This document shows positions 6,879-13,169 of a stretch of 13,733 nt of DNA, piece by piece. The first letter of the stretch is position 1; each line of letters opens with the position of its first letter. Source of the stretch: an uncultured Bacilli bacterium (GTDB lineage Bacteria > Bacillota_I > Bacilli_A > RF39 > UBA660); assembly GCA_948760655.1 (NCBI GenBank), contig CAQBKK010000031.1, forward strand, positions 1 through 13,733. The letters run 5' to 3'. The translations under genes were made by a program, and so were the position numbers. The notes under the pieces were generated by a model. That model was not told where the DNA came from and did no database searches. It worked only from the letters and a program-made list of their open reading frames with translations.

Positions 6879-7420
6879 ATATCGAAGTAGAAGTACGCCT
6901 ATTAAATGTGGATAAGGAAAGTATAAAAGCAAAATTAGAGAGTTTGGGAGCAGAGTTTCAATGGGAACGTTTACAAAAAAGGTATGTTTATGATTTTCAT
7001 CCTGCTTTACCACACAAATGGATACGTTTAAGGACAAATGGAGTAGAGACAACACTTACAATTAAAAATGTAAAAACAGAAGAAATGGATGGAACAGAAG
7101 AGTTAGAAATCGTTGTAGATGATTTTGATAAAACCAATTTGATTTTAAAAGAACTTGGATACGTTCCAAAAGCTTTACAAGAAAATAAAAGATGTCGCTA
7201 TTATTTGGATGGTGTAGAAGTGGATATTGATTCTTGGCCACTTATTCCTGATTATGTAGAGATTGAAGGGAAGAATAAGGAAGAAGTTAGGAAAATTGTG
7301 AATATGCTAGGATTTACAGATGAAAATGTTACTACAAAGGATGTGGAGTCTATTTATAGTGATTATGGAATAGATTTAAAAGAAATAGCAAAGCTTACGT
7401 TAGAGGAGGAAAGAAAATGA
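6875..7420 (+). CDS. CYTH domain protein (class IV adenylate cyclase / triphosphatase-like)
   Basis: Soluble 181-aa protein with the CYTH fold, a tunnel that binds triphosphate compounds with divalent metal. Recognisable signature positions: N-terminal EVEVR (residues 4-8, the ExExK motif with Arg in place of Lys), WIRLRTNG, TLTIKN, EELEIVV, the basic RCRYYLDG strand, and EVDIDSW...DYVEIEG near the end. The near-complete acidic and basic set suggests an active enzyme. Family members make cAMP, hydrolyse thiamine triphosphate or hydrolyse inorganic triphosphate; sequence alone does not decide. GGAGG (6863-6867) lies 7 nt before the ATG. The gene overlaps the preceding broken gene (ATGA) and tyrS (ATGA at 7417-7420), so it should be translated together with tyrosyl-tRNA synthetase under the T-box. 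Confidence 0.88.
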   Translation: MNIEVEVRLLNVDKESIKAKLESLGAEFQWERLQKRYVYDFHPALPHKWIRLRTNGVETTLTIKNVKTEEMDGTEELEIVVDDFDKTNLILKELGYVPKALQENKRCRYYLDGVEVDIDSWPLIPDYVEIEGKNKEEVRKIVNMLGFTDENVTTKDVESIYSDYGIDLKEIAKLTLEEERK

Positions 7421-8643
7421 CAGTATTTGAAGATTTAAAATGGAGAGGATTAGTACAAGATATTAGTGATGATGCATTAATTGAAAAAATAAATGAAGGA
7501 GGTTTAACATTTTATATTGGTACAGATCCTACTGCTGATTCGATGCATATAGGGCATTATTCTTCTTTTTTGATTTCCAAGCGACTTGCACGGGCTGGGC
7601 ATCATCCTATTTTGTTAATTGGAGGAGCAACTGGCTTAATTGGAGACCCAAAACCAACAAGTGAACGTCCTATGATTTCAAAAAGTGATGTAGCTAAAAA
7701 TATTAAAGGTTTAAAAGCCCAAGCAGAACGTATTTTTGGTTTTGAAGTTGTTGATAATTATGAATGGACGAAAGAGATTAATGTTATTGATTTTTTAAGA
7801 GATTATGGAAAACATTTTAATATTAATTATATGCTTGCAAAAGATAAAGTAAAATCACGAATTGAAACAGGAATTACTTTTGCAGAGTTTTCTTATATGA
7901 TTTTACAGGCGCTTGATTTTTTACATTTGTTTACCACTCGTAATTGTACTTTACAAGTAGCAGGAAGTGATCAATGGGGAAATATTACAGCTGGAATTGA
8001 ATTAATTCGTAAAAAATGTGATAAAACCGCTTATGGTATGGTTATGCCTTTAGTTACTGATTCTAATGGTGTAAAATTTGGTAAAACAGAAGGAAATGCT
8101 TTGTGGTTAGATAAGAATAAAACTTCTAGTTATGAAATGTATCAGTATTTGATTAATTTGGAAGATTCTATGATTATTGAATATTTGAAAAAGTTAACTT
8201 TCTTATCTAAGAGTGAGATTGAGACAATTGAAAAATGTCATCAAGAGAATCCGGAAAAACGTGAAGCACATAAACGTTTGGCAGAAGAAATTATTACAGA
8301 TTTACATGGAAAAGAAGAGTACGAAAAAGCACGTTTGATGAGTGAATCTTTGTTTAGTGAGGATATTACCAAATTACCAGCTGATGATATTATTGCTAGT
8401 TTAAAAGATATTCCAAAATTTGATATTACAGAAGATATATCTTTGGTTGATTTACTTGTTAGTCATAGTATTTGTTCAAGTAAAAGAGAAGCACGAGAAA
8501 TGATAAGTAGTGGAGCTATTTCTATAAATAATCGAAAAGAAACAGATTTGGAGAAAATGCTTACGAAGAGTGATTCTATTGATAATAAAATTGTGATAAT
8601 AAAAAAAGGAAAGAAGAAGTATTTTTTGGGCTTTTATAAATAG
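7417..8643 (+). CDS. tyrS: Tyrosyl-tRNA synthetase
   Basis: Cytoplasmic class I aminoacyl-tRNA synthetase that activates tyrosine with ATP and charges tRNA-Tyr. The 408-aa product has YIGTDPTADSMHIGHY (HIGH at 44-47), the tyrosine pocket region around YMILQALDFLHLF and QVAGSDQWGNITAGIELIRK (180-199), the KMSKS-equivalent KFGKT (220-224), and a C-terminal S4 RNA-binding domain (about 340-405, with SKREAREMISSGAISIN). Length is normal for bacterial TyrRS. GAGGAAAG precedes the ATG, which overlaps the CYTH stop codon. Regulation by the Tyr-specific T-box at 6268-6472 agrees with the gene, although tyrS lies about 950 bp downstream as third gene. No clear terminator separates it from the next gene, which has its own candidate promoter. 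Confidence 0.98.
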   Translation: MTVFEDLKWRGLVQDISDDALIEKINEGGLTFYIGTDPTADSMHIGHYSSFLISKRLARAGHHPILLIGGATGLIGDPKPTSERPMISKSDVAKNIKGLKAQAERIFGFEVVDNYEWTKEINVIDFLRDYGKHFNINYMLAKDKVKSRIETGITFAEFSYMILQALDFLHLFTTRNCTLQVAGSDQWGNITAGIELIRKKCDKTAYGMVMPLVTDSNGVKFGKTEGNALWLDKNKTSSYEMYQYLINLEDSMIIEYLKKLTFLSKSEIETIEKCHQENPEKREAHKRLAEEIITDLHGKEEYEKARLMSESLFSEDITKLPADDIIASLKDIPKFDITEDISLVDLLVSHSICSSKREAREMISSGAISINNRKETDLEKMLTKSDSIDNKIVIIKKGKKKYFLGFYK

Positions 8644-8669
8644 ACAAAGTATGCCTTTCACATAAAATA
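8644..8669 (+). promoter_or_regulatory. Sigma-K-like promoter of the 71-aa Gly/Pro/Tyr-rich protein gene
   Basis: AC (8644-8645), 15 bp, then CATAAAATA (8661-8669), which fits the mother-cell sigma-K pattern AC-N16-CATANNNTA except for one base of spacing. A start point near 8675 leaves a short leader containing the AGGAGG ribosome site at 8677-8682. Confidence 0.45.
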
Positions 8670-8690
8670 TGTTGAGAGGAGGAAGTACAT

Positions 8691-8906
8691 ATGTATCAAC
8701 CATCTTATTATAGACCTATCAATAATAATGGAGATCGTCAATTTTTATTTCCATTTTTAGGAGGAGCTCTTCTTGGTGGGGCAGCTGTAGGACTTACACG
8801 ACCTAGACCTATTTATAATGTAGCTCCAGGAAGACCTTATCCACCAATGGGTCCAGGACCTTATGGCTATTCATCTTACGGCTATTATTATCCTTATGGA
8901 AGATAA
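8691..8906 (+). CDS. Small Gly/Pro/Tyr-rich protein, possible spore or surface structural protein
   Basis: 71-aa protein of unknown function. It has a polar N-terminus rich in Tyr and Asn, a short Gly/Ala-rich hydrophobic stretch FLFPFLGGALLGGAAVGL (about residues 18-35), and a Pro/Gly/Tyr-rich tail with PRPIYNVAPGRPYPP and GYSSYGYYYPYGR. This composition recalls small coat or inner-spore proteins of Firmicutes; no enzyme motif is visible. A perfect AGGAGG lies 8 nt before the ATG, the strongest ribosome site in the window. A sigma-K-like element upstream and a terminator downstream suggest a monocistronic, possibly sporulation-expressed unit. The structural role is inferred from composition and promoter only. 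Confidence 0.8.
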   Translation: MYQPSYYRPINNNGDRQFLFPFLGGALLGGAAVGLTRPRPIYNVAPGRPYPPMGPGPYGYSSYGYYYPYGR

Positions 8907-8928
8907 GCAAGTATAGGCTTGTTTTTTT
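8906..8928 (+). terminator. Rho-independent terminator after the 71-aa protein gene
   Basis: AGCAAG (8906-8911) pairs with CTTGTT (8918-8923), with one G-U pair, around a 6-nt loop; T-tract 8922-8928. Confidence 0.65.
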
Positions 8929-9064
8929 CTTGTTTTAATTAAAAAATAAAATTTATATGAAATTAGAAAATTGGTTTAGATAAATTTCTATAATTTGCTA
9001 AGCCTATTTTTTTGTTAAAGTGGGTTTGTGAGACACCCAACTAGATGATTTTCTGATAAAGGTT
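8929..9064. other. AT-rich intergenic spacer with one weak hairpin
   Basis: No credible ORF, RNA gene or repeat is visible. TGGGT (9021-9025) and ACCCA (9035-9039) can form a 5-bp hairpin with an 8-nt loop, but no T-tract follows it on either strand. Confidence 0.4.
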
Positions 9065-9093
9065 AAAAAAAACACCATCCTCGTAGGACGGTG
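9065..9093 (-). terminator. Strong terminator of the SEDS (rodA-like) gene
   Basis: On the minus strand CACCGTCCT and AGGATGGTG form a 9-bp stem (one G-U pair) with an ACG loop, followed by eight T (complement of 9065-9072). It lies 12 nt beyond the stop codon and is the strongest terminator in the window. Confidence 0.85.
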
Positions 9094-9105
9094 CAAGCAA
9101 AAAAT

Positions 9106-10224
9106 TTAGGTTGAACTTGTGCTATTTTTTATTTGTTTTTCTTTTGTTATATTTATAATAAAACCTAGAAATATAAAATAGACAATTATATTTGAACCAC
9201 CATAGGATAGAAATGGTAATGGAATTCCCATTATAGGAAGTAATCCTAAATTCATGAAAATATTTTGTAGTTGGCTGTAAAAGAAAATAAAGATAAAACC
9301 ATGAATAAATAATTTGGCTTGTATATCTTTTGTTTTTACTAATTTATCAATAAAATAATAATTTAAAGTAAAGTAACATAAAAGAAGAAGAAAACCACCT
9401 AAACATCCAAAAATAGATAGACTTAGTGTAAAAACAAAATCTGTCGGAAATTCTGGAACATAGAGTAGTTCTTTTCTAATTCCATGACCGAAAAAAGGAG
9501 TATTTCCAATGGTTATAAGTGCATTATTTAGTTGCATTCCACTTCCATCTTTGAAGTGAATTAAACGATCCATTCGATAGAAAAAACTGGTTCCTATTAG
9601 TTCTATTAGTATATCTTGCTTATATAAATAAAGATATAAAAAGCTTCCCAATAGTATTATTAAAACTAAAAAGGATAAAATGAACCACCATTTTTTGATT
9701 CCTGATAATAAAAATACAGAAAGTAAAATGAATAAGAAGAAGATAATGGCTCCAGTATCAGGTTCTAAAAAAACTAAGATAGAAGGGATAAGTGTAATTA
9801 GTATACATTTTAAAATATACCAAATTTCTTTTGTATGTCCCATTTTGAATTCAGTGGTTATTTTTGTTAAATAAAGTAGTAAAGAAATTTTCATAAATTC
9901 ACTGGGTTGGAAGCTGAAAAATTTGAAATTAATCCACGCTTTGGCACCATTTGTAGTGCTTCCTATGAATAAAACTATCAAAAGTAAAATTAATCCTAGG
10001 ATATAAAAATAAAAGCTATAGTGAAAGAAGAATTTTATTTTCAATTTTTGAATGATAAAAAGAAGTATAAAACCTATAAAAAACCAAAGAATTTGTTTAT
10101 TTAAATGATTTACATAAATTTCTTTTATATATTTTGCTTGTTCCATACAGAAAAAAGAAGCAATCATTATGATTCCTAAAGGAATAAATAAGAGCAAGTT
10201 GTGTTTTTTTATCCATTTCTTCAT
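9106..10224 (-). CDS. SEDS family peptidoglycan glycosyltransferase (RodA/FtsW/SpoVE-like)
   Basis: Polytopic membrane protein of 372 aa that polymerises lipid II into glycan strands together with a class B penicillin-binding protein. SEDS landmarks: GAKAWINFKFFSFQPSEFMK (about 93-112), LEPDTGAIIFF (153-163), PTDFVF with the presumed catalytic Asp262, and the C-terminal GIPLPFLSYGGSNII. About ten membrane segments can be seen. The loop after the Asp lacks the usual EE (TDFVFTLSLSIFG instead of TDFIFAVIGEELG) and has Pro for the usual His before TDF, so it may be a specialised paralogue. RodA, FtsW and SpoVE cannot be separated here; no PBP gene is adjacent. ATG 10224 is preferred (MKKWIKKHN); TTG 10242 would add six residues. 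Neither has a ribosome site, and a candidate -10 ends 6 nt before the ATG. Confidence 0.9.
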   Translation of the reverse strand: MKKWIKKHNLLLFIPLGIIMIASFFCMEQAKYIKEIYVNHLNKQILWFFIGFILLFIIQKLKIKFFFHYSFYFYILGLILLLIVLFIGSTTNGAKAWINFKFFSFQPSEFMKISLLLYLTKITTEFKMGHTKEIWYILKCILITLIPSILVFLEPDTGAIIFFLFILLSVFLLSGIKKWWFILSFLVLIILLGSFLYLYLYKQDILIELIGTSFFYRMDRLIHFKDGSGMQLNNALITIGNTPFFGHGIRKELLYVPEFPTDFVFTLSLSIFGCLGGFLLLLCYFTLNYYFIDKLVKTKDIQAKLFIHGFIFIFFYSQLQNIFMNLGLLPIMGIPLPFLSYGGSNIIVYFIFLGFIINITKEKQIKNSTSST

Positions 10225-10230
10225 AGTTTT

Positions 10231-10259
10231 AGTATGCAACAAATTGAAAACTTTATCAT
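10231..10259 (-). promoter_or_regulatory. Candidate leaderless promoter of the SEDS gene
   Basis: On the minus strand: ATGATA (10254-10259), 17-bp spacer, CATACT (10231-10236), each 4 of 6 to consensus. The start point would fall at or next to the ATG at 10224. The -35 overlaps the CATA element of the divergent sigma-K-like promoter. Confidence 0.35.
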
Positions 10260-10265
10260 AAAATG
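10239..10265 (+). promoter_or_regulatory. Sigma-K-like promoter of the 96-aa protein gene
   Basis: AC (10239-10240), exactly 16 bp, then CATAAAATG (10257-10265), matching AC-N16-CATANNNT; only the last A of the extended consensus differs. The predicted leader would include the ribosome site at 10268-10275. Confidence 0.45.
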
Positions 10266-10282
10266 TAGGGAGGTGTCCTAAA

Positions 10283-10573
10283 ATGAGTAAAAGTTTACCA
10301 AATGTATATGCTGTTCCTATTGAAAAAAAGTTAAAAAATAATGATGAAATATTTGTTAGTTCTAAAAAGCCAGAACAAGCTGAAAGTATTCCTGTTCATG
10401 AAATTGATAAGATATTTAATTCAAAAGAGCATGTATATAAAACCAAAGTGAATATAAAAACAAAACAAGAGGAAAAAGAGGTTTATGTTATTGGAAGAAC
10501 AAAAGAGTTTTTATTAACTCTTGATGGAGAGAAATTTCTTTTTGAAGATATTTTAGAAATAAAAAAAGTATAA
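10283..10573 (+). CDS. Conserved-looking hypothetical protein, 96 aa
   Basis: Small soluble protein I cannot assign to a family. It has a polar N-terminus (VYAVPIEKKLKNNDEIFVSS), a Lys/Glu-rich middle, and a C-terminal half of alternating beta-like strands (KVNIKTKQEEKEVYVIG, FLLTLDGEKFLFEDILEIKKV). No Cys, signal peptide or membrane segment is present. GGGAGGTG lies 7 nt before the ATG. It stands alone, divergent from the SEDS gene and convergent with the EIIB-like gene. The sigma-K-like element upstream suggests late mother-cell expression; that is the only functional clue. Confidence 0.78.
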   Translation: MSKSLPNVYAVPIEKKLKNNDEIFVSSKKPEQAESIPVHEIDKIFNSKEHVYKTKVNIKTKQEEKEVYVIGRTKEFLLTLDGEKFLFEDILEIKKV

Positions 10574-10587
10574 AAATTCTTTATACT
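10560..10587 (-). terminator. Terminator of the EIIB-like gene, shared with the converging 96-aa gene
   Basis: AGTATAAA (10567-10574) and TTTATACT (10580-10587) form an 8-bp perfect stem with a 5-nt loop. On the minus strand it is followed by seven T (complement of 10560-10566). On the plus strand no good T-tract follows. Confidence 0.65.
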
Positions 10588-10903
10588 ATATAATTTCGTC
10601 GATATATTTTTTTAGTTGTCTAGCATCTTTGCCAAAAATAATTTTTAGTTGGTTGTCGATTTCAACTATTCCTTTGGCACCTAGTTTGCTGATTCCATCT
10701 TTGTCAACAATGGAAATATCTTTTAAAATGACTTTGAATCTTGACATGTTGCATTCTGCATTTACGATGTTTTCTTTTCCACCTAAGTAATTAATTAATT
10801 TATTAGCTTCTATACTAAAGTCTCTTTTCATTAATTTCTTAATAACTAATGAAATTAAAATTAGAATGATTACAATAATTAAATATTGTATATATGTATT
10901 CAT
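10586..10903 (-). CDS. Membrane-anchored PTS EIIB-like domain protein
   Basis: 105 aa: one N-terminal membrane segment (about 4-24), a basic linker, then an EIIB domain of the glucose family (about 30-105) recognised by NYLGGKENIV and MSRFKVILKD. In PTS EIIB the phosphorylated Cys lies in a CITRLR-like motif; an ungapped alignment from GGKENIV puts Asn52 at that position and Cys51 one residue before it. No EIIC or EIIA domain is present or nearby, so it is not a normal sugar permease. It may be a sensor or regulatory relative, or have phosphotransfer on the shifted Cys. AGGTGAT lies upstream of the ATG. It has its own promoter and terminator, so is monocistronic. Confidence 0.8.
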   Translation of the reverse strand: MNTYIQYLIIVIILILISLVIKKLMKRDFSIEANKLINYLGGKENIVNAECNMSRFKVILKDISIVDKDGISKLGAKGIVEIDNQLKIIFGKDARQLKKYIDEII

Positions 10904-10921
10904 AAAATATCACCTATTCAA

Positions 10922-10950
10922 ATTATACAACAATTCCTAAATTTTTAAAA
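10922..10950 (-). promoter_or_regulatory. Sigma-A-type promoter of the EIIB-like gene
   Basis: On the minus strand: perfect TATAAT (complement of 10922-10927), 17-bp spacer and weak TTTTAA (10945-10950). The leader would carry the AGGTGAT ribosome site. Confidence 0.5.
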
Positions 10951-10967
10951 CATTTTTAATTTATAGA

Positions 10968-10994
10968 ACATATCTTATTCTTTTACATAAATTA
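10968..10994 (+). promoter_or_regulatory. Sigma-K-like promoter of the CotZ-like gene
   Basis: AC (10968-10969), exactly 16 bp, then CATAAATTA (10986-10994): a full match to AC-N16-CATANNNTA. It precedes a coat gene whose Bacillus relatives (cotY, cotZ) are known sigma-K targets, which supports the reading. Confidence 0.6.
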
Positions 10995-11024
10995 TAGTAG
11001 AGAATACAGGAAAGGGTGAATAAT

Positions 11025-11462
11025 ATGTGTAATAATAATACAGACAAAGATACAAGTTGTATTGCTGAGATTCTAAATGTAATTTTAGTCCTTCAACAAA
11101 ATGCTTGCCCAGAAAATTGTTTAGATTCTTGCGATCGACCTATGCTTGGTGGTGGACCTAATTGTCTTATTTGCAATACTAGACCTATTATGCTTTATAC
11201 ATGTTGTGGAAATGGAACACCATGGAGTATGCCAACAACGAAAGATTCTACAGCTACTTGTGTAGAAGGTAGTATAAATTGTTCTAGTGTATTTAGAGTA
11301 GAGAAAGTAGACGGAAATTGTTGTACTTGTCGTGTTTTACAAGATAATCCAGATACTACTAGTTTAAATCCATATATTGCAACAAATTCATTTTTCACTA
11401 TGAGTTTAGATTGTATATGTGCTATTCGTTGTTTAACAGATACATTTGTAGAATGTGTTTAA
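11025..11462 (+). CDS. Spore coat protein of the CotY/CotZ family
   Basis: Cysteine-rich structural protein of 145 aa that in Bacillus builds the spore crust or outer coat on the mother-cell side. Family features: N-terminal CIAEILNVILVLQQNAC, PIMLYTCCGNGTPW (matching the FMLYTKxG region), the core FRVEKVDGNCCTCRVLQ, and the C-terminal SLDCICAIRCLTDTFVECV, which fits CotZ closely. About 18 cysteines fit disulfide-linked assembly. ATG 11025 is chosen because AAAGGGTG (11011-11018) lies 6 nt upstream; GTG 11016 lies within that ribosome site. A sigma-K-like promoter precedes and a terminator follows. CotY and CotZ are paralogues, so no symbol is given. It is the best evidence that the organism sporulates. 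Confidence 0.9.
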   Translation: MCNNNTDKDTSCIAEILNVILVLQQNACPENCLDSCDRPMLGGGPNCLICNTRPIMLYTCCGNGTPWSMPTTKDSTATCVEGSINCSSVFRVEKVDGNCCTCRVLQDNPDTTSLNPYIATNSFFTMSLDCICAIRCLTDTFVECV

Positions 11463-11483
11463 AAAGACCTTAGGGTCTTTTTT
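11461..11483 (+). terminator. Terminator of the CotZ-like gene
   Basis: AAAAAGACC (11461-11469) and GGTCTTTTT (11474-11482) form a 9-bp stem with a TTAG loop and built-in T-tract; it starts inside the stop codon. Confidence 0.85.
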
Positions 11484-11507
11484 CTTGGATAAATATTTAG
11501 ATAAAAT

Positions 11508-11536
11508 AAAAAGAGAATTCTACATTTTCTCTTTTT
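11508..11536 (-). terminator. Terminator of the thioredoxin-CPBP-phosphoesterase operon
   Basis: AAAAAGAGAA (11508-11517) and TTCTCTTTTT (11527-11536) form a 10-bp perfect stem with a 9-nt loop overlapping the phosphoesterase stop codon. On the minus strand it is followed by an interrupted T-tract. Confidence 0.7.
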
Positions 11537-12431
11537 ATAAATGACTATATAAGCGATATAGATTAATAGAGGGAATATTATTAAAACGTATATTGTATTT
11601 ATAGGTACCCAGCCCATTTGTTATAAATAGTTTTGTATTTTCTATTTCATAATAAGCATTTTTATATTCTTCCATGCCTTCTTGATGTAATAAGCAAGTA
11701 TCAAAAGGTAGTCTTACTAAACCATGTAATGTATGTCCTGAAAGTAATAAATTGGGGGTTATATTCTTTTTTTGTAAAGTATCTAAAATAGTAGGCTCAT
11801 GACTTAGCCATATTTTGTAGTATTTGCTTGTATCTTCTTCATTTTTTAGGGATTTTTCTATATCAATATCTTCACTAAGTAGGGAAGTTGTGCCGATGAA
11901 CATTAAAGGATCATTGCTATTAAAATATAGGAGTTCGTTTTTATTATCCAATATAATAAATCCAGCACTTTCCATAATATCTTTATAGGTAGAAATATCA
12001 AGGGTATCTACATTGCCAATTATGGCATATTTTCGATATTTTGCTTGAATGTTTTTTAATTTTTCTTTTAAAAGGCTATAGTCTTTTTCGTTTAGATGAA
12101 TTGTATCATTTAATAAGTCTCCTGTAAATACAACGATGTCTCCTTTTAGTTCATTTATTTTGGTGACAATTTTGTCTAAATTTTTTTCTTGAATGGTTGT
12201 TCCATACAATATATCTGAGAAATGAATGATTTTTGTACCATCAAAGGCAGCTGGTAAATTGTTATCAATAATGGGATACTCATGAACAAGTAACATGTTG
12301 GGTTCGATAAAACGAATGTATACATAAAATAGAATGATTATAAATAAAAAAAGAAAAAGAATTTTTTTTATTATTTTCTTTTTTTTATTATTTTCTGGTT
12401 GTTCTATATTTTTTATTTTTTCTTCTTGCAT
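11535..12431 (-). CDS. Membrane-anchored calcineurin-like phosphoesterase (YkuE type), probably inactive
   Basis: 298 aa: Lys-rich N-terminus, one membrane segment (about 21-39), then a metallophosphoesterase domain facing outward (about 65-298). The fold motifs are in order, but key metal ligands differ. The usual SDLHxG is SDILYG (Leu75 for His), GDL is intact (Asp105), GNHD is GNVD (Val141 for the His), WLSHEP keeps His211, and GHTHGGQ is GHTLHGL (His233 kept, later positions changed). Active relatives need these His residues for the di-metal site, so I infer a pseudoenzyme or altered metal chemistry. The reading frame is intact and RLPF follows as in functional relatives, so it seems maintained. 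AGGTGATACT precedes the ATG, 8 nt after the CPBP gene. Last gene of the operon. Confidence 0.85.
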   Translation of the reverse strand: MQEEKIKNIEQPENNKKKKIIKKILFLFLFIIILFYVYIRFIEPNMLLVHEYPIIDNNLPAAFDGTKIIHFSDILYGTTIQEKNLDKIVTKINELKGDIVVFTGDLLNDTIHLNEKDYSLLKEKLKNIQAKYRKYAIIGNVDTLDISTYKDIMESAGFIILDNKNELLYFNSNDPLMFIGTTSLLSEDIDIEKSLKNEEDTSKYYKIWLSHEPTILDTLQKKNITPNLLLSGHTLHGLVRLPFDTCLLHQEGMEEYKNAYYEIENTKLFITNGLGTYKYNIRFNNIPSINLYRLYSHL

Positions 12432-12439
12432 AGTATCAC

Positions 12440-13168
12440 CTACATTTGTAAAAAGTGAGTAAGAAGTATTAATAGGACAGAGATGGTATTATGTAACATA
12501 TGAGGGATTACAGAGGAAAATATATTTTCTGTTTCGTAATAAGCTTTTGCAAAGAAAAATCCTAAAGAACCATAGGGAATTAAAAATAAAATTTCTCCTT
12601 CTAAGAATAAGCTTATGAATATGTTGGCTAATTTCCATTCTTCAATGGCAGTTATTACGTGCAGTCCTCCAAAGAGTAGGGCACAAAAAATAGCATAAGT
12701 AATTTCTTTTTTAAATGGTTTTCTAAATCCATAACGAAATACAAGTTCTTCTAAAAAAGGACCAATTAAAGTGATGGTTGGGATAGCATAAAGAGGAGCT
12801 AGTAGGAGCGTTTCTCTTGTGACTTGTTCGTTTACTGCAATGTTACCAATAATGGCTGTAATGATTAAGTTTGAGATAATCATGACAATTATTCCATATA
12901 CCCAATAAGTTAATCCTTTGCTTAAAATTTGTTTATGATTTTTTAAAAATGATTTCCATTGTTTTATAATGTCTTTTCTAGCAATTAAAAATATGATTAA
13001 GAACGTTATAAGATAAATAGATAAGAAGGATAAATTATGTATCCAAAAGTTAGTACTTAAAAGTAAGTCTCTCATTAGAGGAGCAAGTAAGTTAGGAAGT
13101 AATAGATAGAGTAAGAGAATTAAAATACCAAAGGAAATATTTTTTATTGTCTGTTTTATTTTTTCCAT
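12440..13168 (-). CDS. CPBP family intramembrane glutamic-type endopeptidase
   Basis: Multi-pass membrane protein (242 aa, about 7-8 segments) of the CPBP/Abi/Rce1-like family. All three motifs are present: EELVFR (Glu140, Glu141, Arg145), FGGLH (His170) and HMLHN (His223, Asn227), so an active protease is likely. Bacterial members act in bacteriocin immunity, peptide maturation or stress signalling; the substrate here is unknown. ATG 13168 follows the thioredoxin-like stop codon by 1 nt; an alternative ATG at 13180 overlaps that gene by 11 nt and adds MWIN. Neither has a good ribosome site, so translational coupling is likely. Middle gene of a three-gene membrane operon. Confidence 0.88.
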   Translation of the reverse strand: MEKIKQTIKNISFGILILLLYLLLPNLLAPLMRDLLLSTNFWIHNLSFLSIYLITFLIIFLIARKDIIKQWKSFLKNHKQILSKGLTYWVYGIIVMIISNLIITAIIGNIAVNEQVTRETLLLAPLYAIPTITLIGPFLEELVFRYGFRKPFKKEITYAIFCALLFGGLHVITAIEEWKLANIFISLFLEGEILFLIPYGSLGFFFAKAYYETENIFSSVIPHMLHNTISVLLILLTHFLQM

Positions 13169-13169
13169 A

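Noticed and set aside
9021..9039. TGGGT/ACCCA hairpin as a small RNA or terminator
   Set aside because: Only 5 bp, no T-tract on either strand and no promoter linked to it.
11195..11398. 67-aa minus-strand ORF within the CotZ-like gene
   Set aside because: Antisense shadow of a well-supported coat protein gene.
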